A DNA stretch of 64,000 nt from Bryum argenteum (Eukaryota; Streptophyta; Bryopsida; Bryales; Bryaceae): the NCBI GenBank assembly GCA_037043015.1, contig CM073322.1, forward strand, positions 31,243,864 to 31,307,863, given 5' to 3'. Positions 54,721 to 64,000 of the stretch are shown one piece after another. The position numbers and the translations under genes were made by a program. Every line of letters begins with the position of its first letter. Position 1 is the first letter of the stretch. Under the pieces are notes generated by a model. That model made no database searches, was not told the origin of the DNA, and worked only from the letters and a program-made list of their open reading frames with translations.

Positions 54721-57100
54721 CCATTTCCTCGTTTCTTATTTTTATAAATGCCCATTTTTTTTTATATATGCTCGTTTCTTATTTTTATATATAATATTCA
54801 CTTAAATCCCATAGTAACACTCACTTAACTCCCACTTAACACTTGTTTGCCTCACCAAACGGACAATCAAATTATATTACATAATTAGGTTTTTTTCTCT
54901 TATATATAGTTTGTAATTTTTGAAGAATTTATAGAATTGTTTGTCTAATGTTTCATTCAAATAATACTAAAAGAGATGGGTTTTGTTAAACCATGTATTG
55001 TGGAATTTTTTCAGTGACATGGGACGAATGAAGTGTGAATCGCAAATGAAACACATTTCATTATGTGATGTACGGTAAAACAATTTCACCTATGTTGTAT
55101 GTAAATTAGAATAGGTCAAAGTTTGAGAATACTATTTAAATTTCAATTATTGGAATTGCTATTAAATTTGTCACTTCACAATTTAAGCAACCCTAAAATC
55201 CCTAAATGTCACTACACTTAAAATATTGCAAAGTTAGTCTCAAGTGTTTTCATCCATGTGAATGCATGAATGGATGATAATTATGGTTTTGTGGTGTTTT
55301 TATCGACACTGTACTTGGTTACGTCCGACTATTATGATACAAAATCCATTGTTAGTGTGTTCACATCATTTCGTATGTTTAACCCCTAACTATCCTTTAA
55401 AGCCAAAACAGCTTTTTTCTATTTTGGGCGATCTAGATGAAAAAATTACTAAGTGTTCTTCAAACTACAAGGTGTATGTGCAAAAATTGGCAAAGTTAGA
55501 TTCTAATTTTTGAGTTTTTGAACGCAAATTTTAGTTTTCAGCCTCTAGCGTGGCGTATAAAACTTTTTAATTTTGAGGTTTTATTGAATTTTGTTTTTGG
55601 TGATATTTTCTTAATCAAATCACTACCTAAGTTCCAAAGTGCCTCTAATAAAAAATATTACCAATTTCACAAGGGCGACCTTCAAACTTTATAGAGCAAG
55701 CTTCAAGTTTTTAGAATTTTCAAGAAAAAACTTTTGCGCAAACTTTGGATGTTATAATCTCGAAAATGGTAAAGATCCAACGGTGAAATTTTAGAGCAAT
55801 GACTAAGAATAGGCTTAATTATTAGATCATACAAATTGGAATCTAAAGTAAATAAATAAATTTGGTTCACACTCTCGGAAGTGCATAGAGGTAGAAAATT
55901 GTAGTTTTGAGGTTTCAAGCTCCAAAAATACACAAGGAAAATTAGGGGTTAAATAGTGCTCTATTTTCAAGTGATGACTAAATTTTTGCACAATGTCACA
56001 TACATAGAAGGTGATCTATTGTAATATTGTGCCCATGTACAATAGTATAAAACTTTTGTACGTGAAATGAATGATAATACGCATTATTTCAATACAAAAT
56101 GAATAATCATTATGGAATTCAACCAAAAATTCACAGTAAACATCAACATAGGGCTCCGTTGCATTGGCTTTGGGACTTATAAAACAAAGAGTATGATTTT
56201 AGTGCACAAAACGTATCTAGCATCGAAAGGTGGTAATACCAGAGTTGTATGTCCACACTTGTGATGACATACATCACTCTATTCCAAAAATAATTTCAGT
56301 CCATGAACATGTTTAATATGTTGGCAATTATCCTAAGAGCAACCCCGAAGATCAATGCATGGGTCCTTTAACCTCAAGATCAGATGTCACTGTATTATTA
56401 GCTCATAATTGAATCACCAAATTAAGCTACGGACATAATTGTAATTAAACTTGAATGAATTCTTGCACCGCACGATTATGCACTCATAAAATACTTAAGT
56501 TATATTGAAATGGAAATTAAAGGTTCAAAATTGCTTCAAAATTCCTCATGCTTTAGGAGATATTCACAAATAAAGTTTGAGAACACAATTTGAAATCTGC
56601 CTAAAAGTGCCGAAATTGCAATATATGCTCATTTATTCTCAAAATTTCCAAGAGATCAATTGAAATGCAAAATTTTTGAACATTCACCAAAATTTGAGAT
56701 TTTACGTTTTATCAAGTTCTAATTTTTGGGCATCTAGAAGAGGTACCAAGACATGATCTCACCGTTTAGATTTCCAATTCAATGATTTTTAACATGCCTT
56801 TTTTATTGTCAAAGACCGGACTTTCTATTTATTTAATTTTTACCTCCACACCTCCATGTGAAAAAACGGTATTTTCTCTATGTTTAATAGGGCCTATGAG
56901 GGTAAAAATTATGTAGACATGTACCTAACTCACTTAGGAAGAAGAATTTGAAGATACTCATGTCAATTTTTTTCTATAAATTGGTATTTTTGGCTCACAA
57001 GTAGTATGTTATTTCTATTTTTTGAATGTGAAATTGTTGAATGTTTTTGTAGTAAAATGGATCACTGAAGGTGAAGTTAGGATAACCATTTTATTTGGAG
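54720..57100. other. AT-rich middle zone of element B without genes
   Basis: No supported coding sequence; two short frames (55262-55513, 55703-55933) lack protein-like features. Repeats of the 52-53 kb array type are not seen. Part may be the body of the Helitron-like insert. Confidence 0.5.
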
Positions 57101-57111
57101 TGGGAGAAAAA

Positions 57112-60100
57112 ATGGACGGGAGAGCATTTGGAAGTCCTGTGGCTGCGGTGAATGCAATGACACGTCCACCAAGAAGTGTGGGAGAGAGAATTATCCGAGC
57201 TACTCGCATCCGACTATTTCAAGAACCTTCTCCATCGACACAACAAGGCGCGGAAGTCCGAGAACGAGGCAATGTGGAGCTTCTAAATGCAAACAACATT
57301 GTTGTTGGGACGGGAAAGATAGACAACAGCCTTAAATGTGGAATGGAGTTAAATGCGGTGAAGTTATGTCCTTTTGAAACTGCTATCCGTGTTGTGGACG
57401 TTTATGATGGCTCTGTATGGACAGAGGGAACTTGTTGGAGAACGCTTAAGCGAATGTGTGGGTCATACCATACGATGGGAGAAGGCACGTATACGTACTA
57501 TAGAGGGGACGTCTACGAGTATAGGCGAATCAAGTGGAGGACAAAATTTCTCATTTCCTGCAGTTGTAGCATCGCAATTTGAGTTTGAGGATGAAGTTAC
57601 GCATTCCAACCACTCAAATAGTGTATCAAACATCCCAGAGGACTTTGATACTATATGGAATAGGTCTCCTATGACAGAAGGTTCACAGTGTAGCACCGAA
57701 GAAATCCCTCGTGTTGACGGTTTACCAATGGAGACCCAAACGAGGCGTTATCGTATGCAAAACCGTAGAAGGCGAGTACAGACGCCACGTGAGAGGGGAG
57801 AACCATTGGGCCAAAAAGTTACATTGGATAGTATTTTGGCAGCAAAAAGAGAAGGGGGGTGCAAAAAAAACTGTTTGAGGAATGTGGATGAGAAGTACAT
57901 ATTAGACCAACGGTATATGGCATGGGGTCAAAAGTATGAGCAACGCGCGACATGGATTTTGCAGATGTTGAATGCGTTCTACTCGCGAACGGAGGGGATA
58001 AGGAGGGACAAGTTCAAGACAAAGTTGGATGGCTTGGACGTGTGCAATGCATGTTATGCAAAAGCCCTTGGATACTCTCAAAGGCGGTTCAAGCAATTGA
58101 AGGTGTCTCACCAAGTATATGGAAGAGTTACAGCTGTGCACGGAAACACGTGCAAGCTAAGAGAAGGTGCAAAGATGTCTGCAGCACGTGAGTGTTTCGG
58201 GGAGTTTGTGAGAGAAACTGGTTGTACACAACCGCATCGACAGATATGGCGGAAGTTGGACAATACCATCGTGCCTCTGATTTTGTTGCCTATGAACACA
58301 ACAAAGACGGATGTGTTCTACTATGTGAATGAGGAGGTGAAGAAGATGGTTGATGGGGAACCGCTTTCAATTACTTCATTTCATAGATTGTGGCGTACTG
58401 AATTTCCACATGTTCAAATACCGCCATTTTCTAGATTCTCAAAGTGTTATCATTGTTGGGAATATAAGTGTGGAATGGAGGCGACTACTAATGCAGCTGC
58501 AAGAGTGGAGATCAAGAAGTTGTATATCGTGCACATCAATCATCAAATGGAAGAAAGACGTGACTACTGGTTGTTCAAGAGGTCGAAGAATGATAACTCC
58601 CGATTTCTACATGAGTTTGATTGTAGATGGCATGGACCAGAATACGACTATGGTTCCGAAGATGAGGCAGACGGTGAAGAACATAGAGTCAAGATTTGTG
58701 AAGACTCATTTGTGTGGGGTACTTGTGCACGGGATTGGTTTGTATGCCGATGTTTGGATAGATGCACACCACAAGCACGACAACGCAACCAAGTGATTAC
58801 GACAGTGATGCATGTGATTGCTGACGTGAAGAAGAGGAAGGGAAAATTGGCGCCGACATTGCGAATTCAAGCGGATAACACAACCCGTGAGAACAAGAAC
58901 ATTTACATGTTTGCCATGTGCGCATCACTCGTGGGATTGGGGTTCTTTAAGGAGGTGCAACTTTGTTTTCTTGTGGGCCACACACACACGAAGATATTGA
59001 CCAACGCTTGACAAGATCATATCGAACACGTTGAAGAGAACAAACATTGACTCATTGAAACAACTTCTGCAACTGGTGGAGAAAGGCTCATTGTATACAG
59101 AGGCCTTTGTGAGTGCAAGACATTTAGAGAATGTGAGGGACTGGAAATCGTTTATTACACCTCATCTTTTAACAGGGGGCGATGCACTCACCGGCATAAC
59201 CTTCCCACACCACATGAGATTTTATATGGAGAATGGTGTGCCTCGCGTACAATACAAGCATTTCAGCAAGGACGTATGGGAGCCAACAGAGGGGCATTTG
59301 TGTTTACGCTCCGTGCCAAGCGTGTTGGAGAAGCCTGATTTGGCGAAGGTGTTCGGTGCGGATGAGAGGGAGTTGAAAGCCCTAGATGAGTTTATTGGAT
59401 ACAAAGAAAGATGCGTGGAGAGATTACAGAATGTAGAGAGCAATCTGGAGGCCATTGAGGAAGTGCAATGGTTGGCGTCGTATCTAAAAGAGTTTCCAAA
59501 TATCAACAGGGATGCTGAGAGGGCAAAACCATTCTGGGTAGAGGAGCCGGGAAGAAATTCAAATGCGATGACTGAACCGGATGGAGTAATTGAAGGGGAC
59601 AATGATACAAATGTAGTGAATACAGAGGTTGGTTTAATCATGGCAACTATGCCAAATCCAGAAGCTCGACGGTACTTTGGTCCTCGCAGGAGGAGACCTT
59701 CATCAGTGGCCGTGACAACGACACCGAGGAGAAGAGCTGTGGTTGCTATGGATGGAGCAAGAACCACAACATCTACCGTAGGAGCTGAAGATCCCTTTCC
59801 ACCGTTCAATCCGGAGAGTGACATTAGAGTTGGGCATTTTGTGGCTCTCACCGTAGAACCAGTAGAAGTGCGAGCTGGTGTACCCTTCTATGTGGGGAAA
59901 GTGTTGGAGTTTGGACAAGGCAAATGGGCTACAAAGATGAAGATGGTGTGGTATTGGCCCGTGAGAAGACGGGGAATGCAAGACGAGCGGGATTCTAGCA
60001 GAGCGAGATATACGAATTGCATGGAAGCATTTTGGGAGCCCTCTGGAGAGGGACACGGATGGGTTGTCAAAGATGCGGCTATATTTTCATGGGAAAATGC

Positions 60101-60278
60101 ACCAATGACAACAAGGAGTGGACTTGTACAAGAGAACAATGTGCGAGTGCATGGCGAGCTTACGGAGGCAAGGATCAAAATTCCAACTGAAGCAAAACCG
60201 CATTTGGTGGAATATATTGCACTACAATTGGAAGAGATGGATAATGAACGTTTGCAGAATGACCTTGATGCATATTAA
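57112..60278 (+). CDS. GHTHEDID transposase-like protein of element B, frameshifted
   Basis: ATG 57112 (MDGRAFGSPVAAVNAMTRPP) leads to a beta-rich domain (NVELLNANNIVVGTGKIDNS to LSECVGHTIRW, after a shift near 57440) resembling the DUF8039-type domain of plant transposon proteins. Then come RRYRMQNRRRRVQTPRERGE (basic), VTAVHGNTCKL, ITSFHRLWRTEFPHVQIPPF and CYHCW. Between about 58590 and 58790 the conserved SLIVDGMDQNTTMVPK lies one frame off. The main frame resumes with LRIQADNTTRENKNIYMFAM and LVGHTHT, where an extra CA dinucleotide breaks GHTHEDID. From about 59010 an intact 415-codon frame ends in a domain (VGHFVALTVEPVEVRAGVPF) like the SH3/BAH-type end of such proteins. The element A protein shares DxMDxxxxxxP, DNxxxxNKN and GHTHEDID. 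Confidence 0.65.
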
Positions 60279-60279
60279 T

Positions 60280-60650
60280 ATGTTTAGTACGTCGTACGAG
60301 AGACATGGTACATGGAGTTGTGTTATGTAGCAACAATAGTTGTATAGTATAGCGCAACGTGCATGAGTGGTTTGAATAACATGATGTTTTGGTAGAAAGA
60401 TATCCTAAACTTTGTATCTATTTTGACTATCATGTTTAATACATTGGTTTGGAATAAATGGAGAATCAATTGCATCAAATTAAAATGCATGTGTGACCAA
60501 ATATGCATGATTGAAGTAAGCTGAAACCCCAAAATTCCCATTTTAACACTTCCTAAATTATCGGCCTACAAAACCCACGATTACCAAAATTATACCCCCT
60601 ATCAATTTGAAAAATGTCAGTTTCTATTTGACGGGCGACAAGTGCATTGT
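60280..60650. other. 3' flank of the transposase-like gene, right end of element B
   Basis: AT-rich, no gene. The stop codon to inverted repeat distance (about 375 bp) is similar to that in element A (about 535 bp). Confidence 0.5.
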
Positions 60651-60654
60651 CAAA

Positions 60655-60681
60655 TGGCCAAGTGCAAAAATTCCTAATTCA
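60655..60681 (-). repeat. Right inverted repeat of element B (core)
   Basis: It begins TGGCCAAGTGCAAAAATTCC, the exact complement of 46755-46781. TTTAAGG follows, and TGTAAG precedes the left copy, a weak hint of a TAAG target duplication. Confidence 0.8.
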
Positions 60682-60689
60682 GTGTTTAA

Positions 60690-61180
60690 GGTGTACGAAA
60701 AGACATTCACGTGGCATTGCAGTGGTCCGAGTTCGATTCTCCTCGGCCTCGTTTGAGCGTTGCACTGCGTCTTAAATCAGCTATCCTGAGCTATACAAAT
60801 ACTGGACTATAGCCCCTACCAACATTGGCAAAATTCAATCACTCCAATGGAAATAAAAAAAGACCTTCTCAAACTTTTACTCTGCATTTAGTTTAGAACT
60901 TAAGCATTTACATACACCGGTGCATTGAAATTGGAGTTTTAGAAATTACATTAGGGCTGACGTCTTCATTACAGGCAAGCATGGCTTTAGATTACATTGT
61001 AGTGAGATACTTAGAGTAATACTTGAAACACTTAGTGTAGCTTAAGCTATAAACAATAATCACAATAAATAAATATATAAAACCATATATATTGAAAAAC
61101 AAAAATACATGCTATAGCAGTAATAGATCGAGGTAAACGAATACTCTAGTACCATGTCCGATTACCTATCGGAAAAACAA
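60690..61180. other. Spacer right of element B
   Basis: No gene. It contains a tRNA B-box-like word (60730, GAGTTCGATTCTC) and the direct repeat TTAGGGCTGACGTC (60951-60964). Confidence 0.45.
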
Positions 61181-61181
61181 A

Positions 61182-61380
61182 TCACACTCTAGGCGGAAGG
61201 TGTTGAACCGTTAAAGTGCGATCGCGATGATCGACCTCAAAGTCTATAAACTTAAGCACACTATTGCTATAACGTCGACGTGGAGTGTCAGAGAGAATGG
61301 GAGATGGAGCTTGAACAAACTCTTGAGCAAGTCGCTCAGCGTATGATGGTAGGGTGAATTTTGATGGAGGGCTCGGGGGG
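61182..61380 (-). CDS. Possible terminal exon of an unknown gene
   Basis: An open minus-strand frame without an ATG reads PPSKFTLPSYAERLAQEFVQ, then APSPILSDTPRRRYSNSVLK and ends TVQHLPPRV with a TGA at 61182-61184. Composition is protein-like and differs from the AT-rich flanks. I do not recognise it; it may be the C-terminal end of a transposon protein. Upstream exons were not found. Confidence 0.3.
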
Positions 61381-61384
61381 GCAC

Positions 61385-61785
61385 TACATGTGTAAGTTAG
61401 GTACCACCTGCATTCAGAGGGTATTTTATGGGGAGTTACTTAGCACCTAATTTTGAATTTATCAGACCATTAACTTAGAAAAAAAACGGTTTGAAGAGCA
61501 TATTTCAGACCTTATCTTACTTGTAAAAACTGAGGCTGACTTATTTTTTGCACCATATATTACTTATATGAATCTTAGAAAAACAACCATACCAAAAGAG
61601 AAGATAAAGATCATCATTAACACACGAAATTTATCATTCATTCGTATGGACAGAAATCATTCACAAAAAACATACACAATGGCAGCAAAGGCAAATTGGA
61701 AGTAAAGACCTTTAATTGGCCTTAATTACTTCCCAAACAAGGGTTCTCTTGGAACCTCTGAAATTCAAAATGCATTGCACGTTAA
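61385..61785. other. Spacer without a recognisable gene
   Basis: AT-rich, stops in all frames. Confidence 0.4.
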
Positions 61786-61787
61786 AG

Positions 61788-61939
61788 GTTTATAGTGGCA
61801 TTTACAAATGCAATGTTCTGAAAGGTCACACCAAGAGAAATTGTTCCTCATGAATCCGCTACAGTTTATAGTGGCATTTACAAATGCAATGTTCTGAAAG
61901 GTCACACCAAGAGAAATTGTTCCTCATGAATCTGCTACA
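61788..61939. repeat. Tandem duplication of a 76-bp unit
   Basis: Copies 61788-61863 and 61864-61939 differ by a single base (CCGCTACA against CTGCTACA). The unit begins GTTTATAGTGGCATTTACAA. Confidence 0.92.
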
Positions 61940-61949
61940 GTAAATCAGC

Positions 61950-63975
61950 TTCTCCTAACAACTCCTACGCAAAACTTGTTGTCGTAACGTGCTTTCCCGA
62001 TTCGTGCCCGGATAACCCTTTTTCACGGTAAAAGAGGTTTCCTAAACAAGAACCCGAGTATTCGTTCCACGGAGATCCTGTGAAGTGCAAACGCAACAAT
62101 TTCCACCAGTTAGCTAACCCGGATTTGTGCTATCCGGGTACTATCCTATCCCCTTTGTGCCCTATATCCTGTCCTGGAAGAGCTGCCCGGACAGGAGAGG
62201 AGAGGGTGTTTAGTCTTTGTGGTTTAGTTTAGCCTCTGTATTCACCTCAGAGGGATTTTCCCGGACTTAGATAAGTGGGGGGATTAGGCCACTTCTCCCG
62301 TTGATTAACGTGACCGGAAAGGTCACCGAGACTCTCTCTCTCCTTACCCTGTTAGGAACTTCCCTTATACCTCCCTCTACGTCCGGACTCTAAATCCACA
62401 CGCATGTCACAAAGGTTGGTATCCGGTTCTCCTATGGTCCGGTTATCACAACTTACTACCCGGGTTAGTAGGTCCCGGGTTACTGGACTGGGGGATGGTG
62501 CGACGGCCCGAGTTCACCGCTATCACCTCTGCATGCACTCGCCTACCCGGACTTCAGCGATCTAGGGGACTCAACCGATGGTGTTCTCGGGAGTCGGTTG
62601 AGCGGCCGGAATCCCTTCCTGGCCGCTGTAATCCCAGACGCTACACGGACAGACCGGACCGAACCCTAAGTGGCAATTGCCGTTCGCTAGCCGCACTCCT
62701 CCCCGTCGCCTTCTCTACCTCCCGTACTACTCTCCGTTCAAGGACGGAACCGCTCTCTCTTGCCCGGATAGCAAGGGTCCTCTCGACTCTGCAAACACCC
62801 CGACCCAAAGAGACAAGACAGGGAAAAGGAGAAGGACACACAATCGACACACACACGCACACACACGAGGGAGATGAGAAAGAGGCGTGCTTGCACCTGG
62901 ATTAGGGTATTGCGAGAATCACAAAAAGACCCCGAGGAGTATCCTTCCCTCGGCTAAGTAGCAGATCCTCCCTGGCATCCCAGAAGAGGACAAAATCCTG
63001 CGCCAGGGTATCTTTCTAAATCCGGCCTTTGTCAGTCTAACGCCGTCATCCTCCTACTCGCCATAAAGGCACTAAAATCTAACCCTATCCTCGGCCAGGT
63101 GCACCCGCCATCAATCAACTCGGCCCTAGTCCTTCCCCGTCGCTCTCATCCTACTTGCAGCCTCGGCGATCTCGCGATCTCGGCGGTCTCAACCTTCTGC
63201 GCTCCCAACCCGGGTTGGGAGGTGACCTCCTCCTCCTCGTTCCCCGTCTCCTGGAGCACTGGAGCGGTCTCTTCACTCCCAAGGATCTCAGTGTCCCCTG
63301 AAGGCATCGGGGCTGAGGTGTCCGGGAGTGCCTCTCCGATCTCCGGGACATCGATCAAGTCCTCGGGGATGAGGGGGGCGACCTCCGCGGTCAGCACCTT
63401 CTCTGGGAGGGCCTCGCCGTCAGAGGGCTCCGACGGATTGGTTAAACCCGGACAGCGAGGCATCTGTGGCTCCTCGGTTACCAGTCCGGGTGGCGGGGTA
63501 TCGACCTCCCCCCCCGTCCCGGTTGGATCGTGGCCTCTAGGGCGGGAATAGGACTCCTATCCGCGGGTCCACAACCCGTCCGGTGGAATGGGGAGGGATT
63601 CCTTACCCGGGTATCCTCCTCTGCTATCCGAGAAGCCTCTCCTTCCACCGAGGTTATGCCTCCCCGGTTTGAGGTAGACCCGAGACTGGTCGGCTAAGCT
63701 CTACCCGGGCACTCAGTGGTCGGACTAAGTACGGTGAGTCCGTGCCCGAGTTTTAAAAGCAAAGACTAGGAAGCAAAAGGCGGGTTAGAAATTCCGCTAT
63801 CCTATCCTGCCCACTAAGCTTTAGGATGTCCCCGGGCAGGCAGGTCCCTGGCCAAGCTAACCCTACCCGGTTACTACCCGGATAGCCGGTTACCAGGGCG
63901 TTATTTATTCTATTTAACTACTACTAATTACTATCCGGACCAAATTGGGGCAAAAACGAAAAAATGAGGTTTGAC
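61950..63975. other. GC-rich region with many CCCGG words, gene content unclear
   Basis: TACCCGG, CCCGGAT and CCCGGGT words recur more than 20 times (for example 62006, 62111, 62182, 62266, 62459, 62544, 62762, 63605, 63703, 63866). Composition changes abruptly at 61950. A minus-strand frame at 63463-63146 is acidic and Pro/Glu-rich (PEKVLTAEVAPLIPEDLIDV), but the plus strand is equally open. It could be part of an LTR retrotransposon or another large element that runs past the window. No RT, integrase or protease motif is visible. Confidence 0.4.
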
Positions 63976-63998
63976 ACTTGTCCTCCAAAAGGACAAGT
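63976..63998. repeat. Short hairpin at the window edge
   Basis: ACTTGTCCT pairs with AGGACAAGT across the 5-base loop CCAAA. It lies just before the window end, so its context cannot be read. Confidence 0.85.
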
Positions 63999-64000
63999 TA

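Larger units (their letters stand above)
46755..60681. mobile_element. Element B: giant TIR transposon (about 14 kb)
   Basis: A 27-bp sequence starting TGAATTAGGAATTTTTGCAC is at 46755-46781 and its exact reverse complement at 60655-60681. Weaker similarity continues outward (GTCTTTCCG against GTCTTTTCG), so the true ends may be some 40 bp further out. Inside are the minus-strand DGQH/methyltransferase-like gene (51424 to 47094), a middle zone with the ATCAAATTTGAT array, and the plus-strand GHTHEDID gene (57112-60278). Gene order and directions equal those of element A. A Helitron-like end at 54.65 kb suggests a nested insert in the middle. Confidence 0.65.

Noticed and set aside
61950..63975. 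LTR retrotransposon
   Set aside because: No paired LTRs, primer-binding site, or reverse transcriptase, integrase or protease motif is visible within the window.

Overview
The window reads as nuclear DNA of a green-lineage eukaryote, probably a streptophyte alga or an early-diverging land plant. Genes are split by GT-AG introns. There is a plant-type GARP/G2-like Myb transcription factor gene, and pseudogenes of presequence protease and of a queuine tRNA-ribosyltransferase subunit. Most of the rest is transposons, satellites and AT-rich spacer. No bacterial operons, rRNA or convincing tRNA genes were seen. The species cannot be named from the sequence.

Layout. 1-10 kb: a broken partial copy of the GARP gene (1-720) with a MITE-like insert, AT-rich spacer, small repeats, a broken unknown minus-strand gene (6.97-7.91 kb) and a frameshifted piece of a conserved membrane-protein gene (9.48-10.02 kb). 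10.67-14.0 kb: most of a CACTA-type (Tnp2-like) transposase gene. Its last exon appears to lie at 34.86-35.84 kb, in matching splice phase. Between the two parts sits element A, about 20.6 kb, with 27-bp terminal inverted repeats at 14121-14147 and 34651-34677. 35.9-36.9 kb: host exon fragments (QTRT2-like, PreP). 39.6-41.7 kb: the one clearly intact host gene, the GARP factor. 43.4-46.3 kb: a decayed transposase-like gene of another family. 46.7-60.7 kb: element B, about 14 kb, again bounded by inverted repeats. 61-64 kb: a partial reading frame, a 76-bp duplication and a GC-rich, CCCGG-rich stretch.

The main discovery candidate is the plan shared by elements A and B. Each has a long minus-strand gene running toward its left end, with a ParB/DGQH-like segment followed by a segment resembling a permuted (beta-class) amino-methyltransferase. 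Each has a plus-strand gene running toward its right end, encoding a transposase-like protein with a GHTHEDID motif. Between the divergent genes lie arrays of short palindromes, in or next to apparent 5' leader introns. In A the palindrome has half-site TTATCCCCGG, with about 36 copies all inside the element. In B the array holds ATCAAATTTGAT and GCTAAATTTAGC. A ParB-like protein encoded beside arrays of short palindromes recalls ParB-parS or phage ParB-methylase fusions. That link is inference.

An AT-rich island nested in A (about 24.6-30 kb) holds a TTGGGGCCCCAA array, a broken RING plus 2-oxoglutarate-oxygenase-like gene and an 880-bp ATAAT satellite. Nearly all transposon genes carry 1-2 base frameshifts, whereas the GARP gene is open across all its exons, so decay is more likely than general assembly error.
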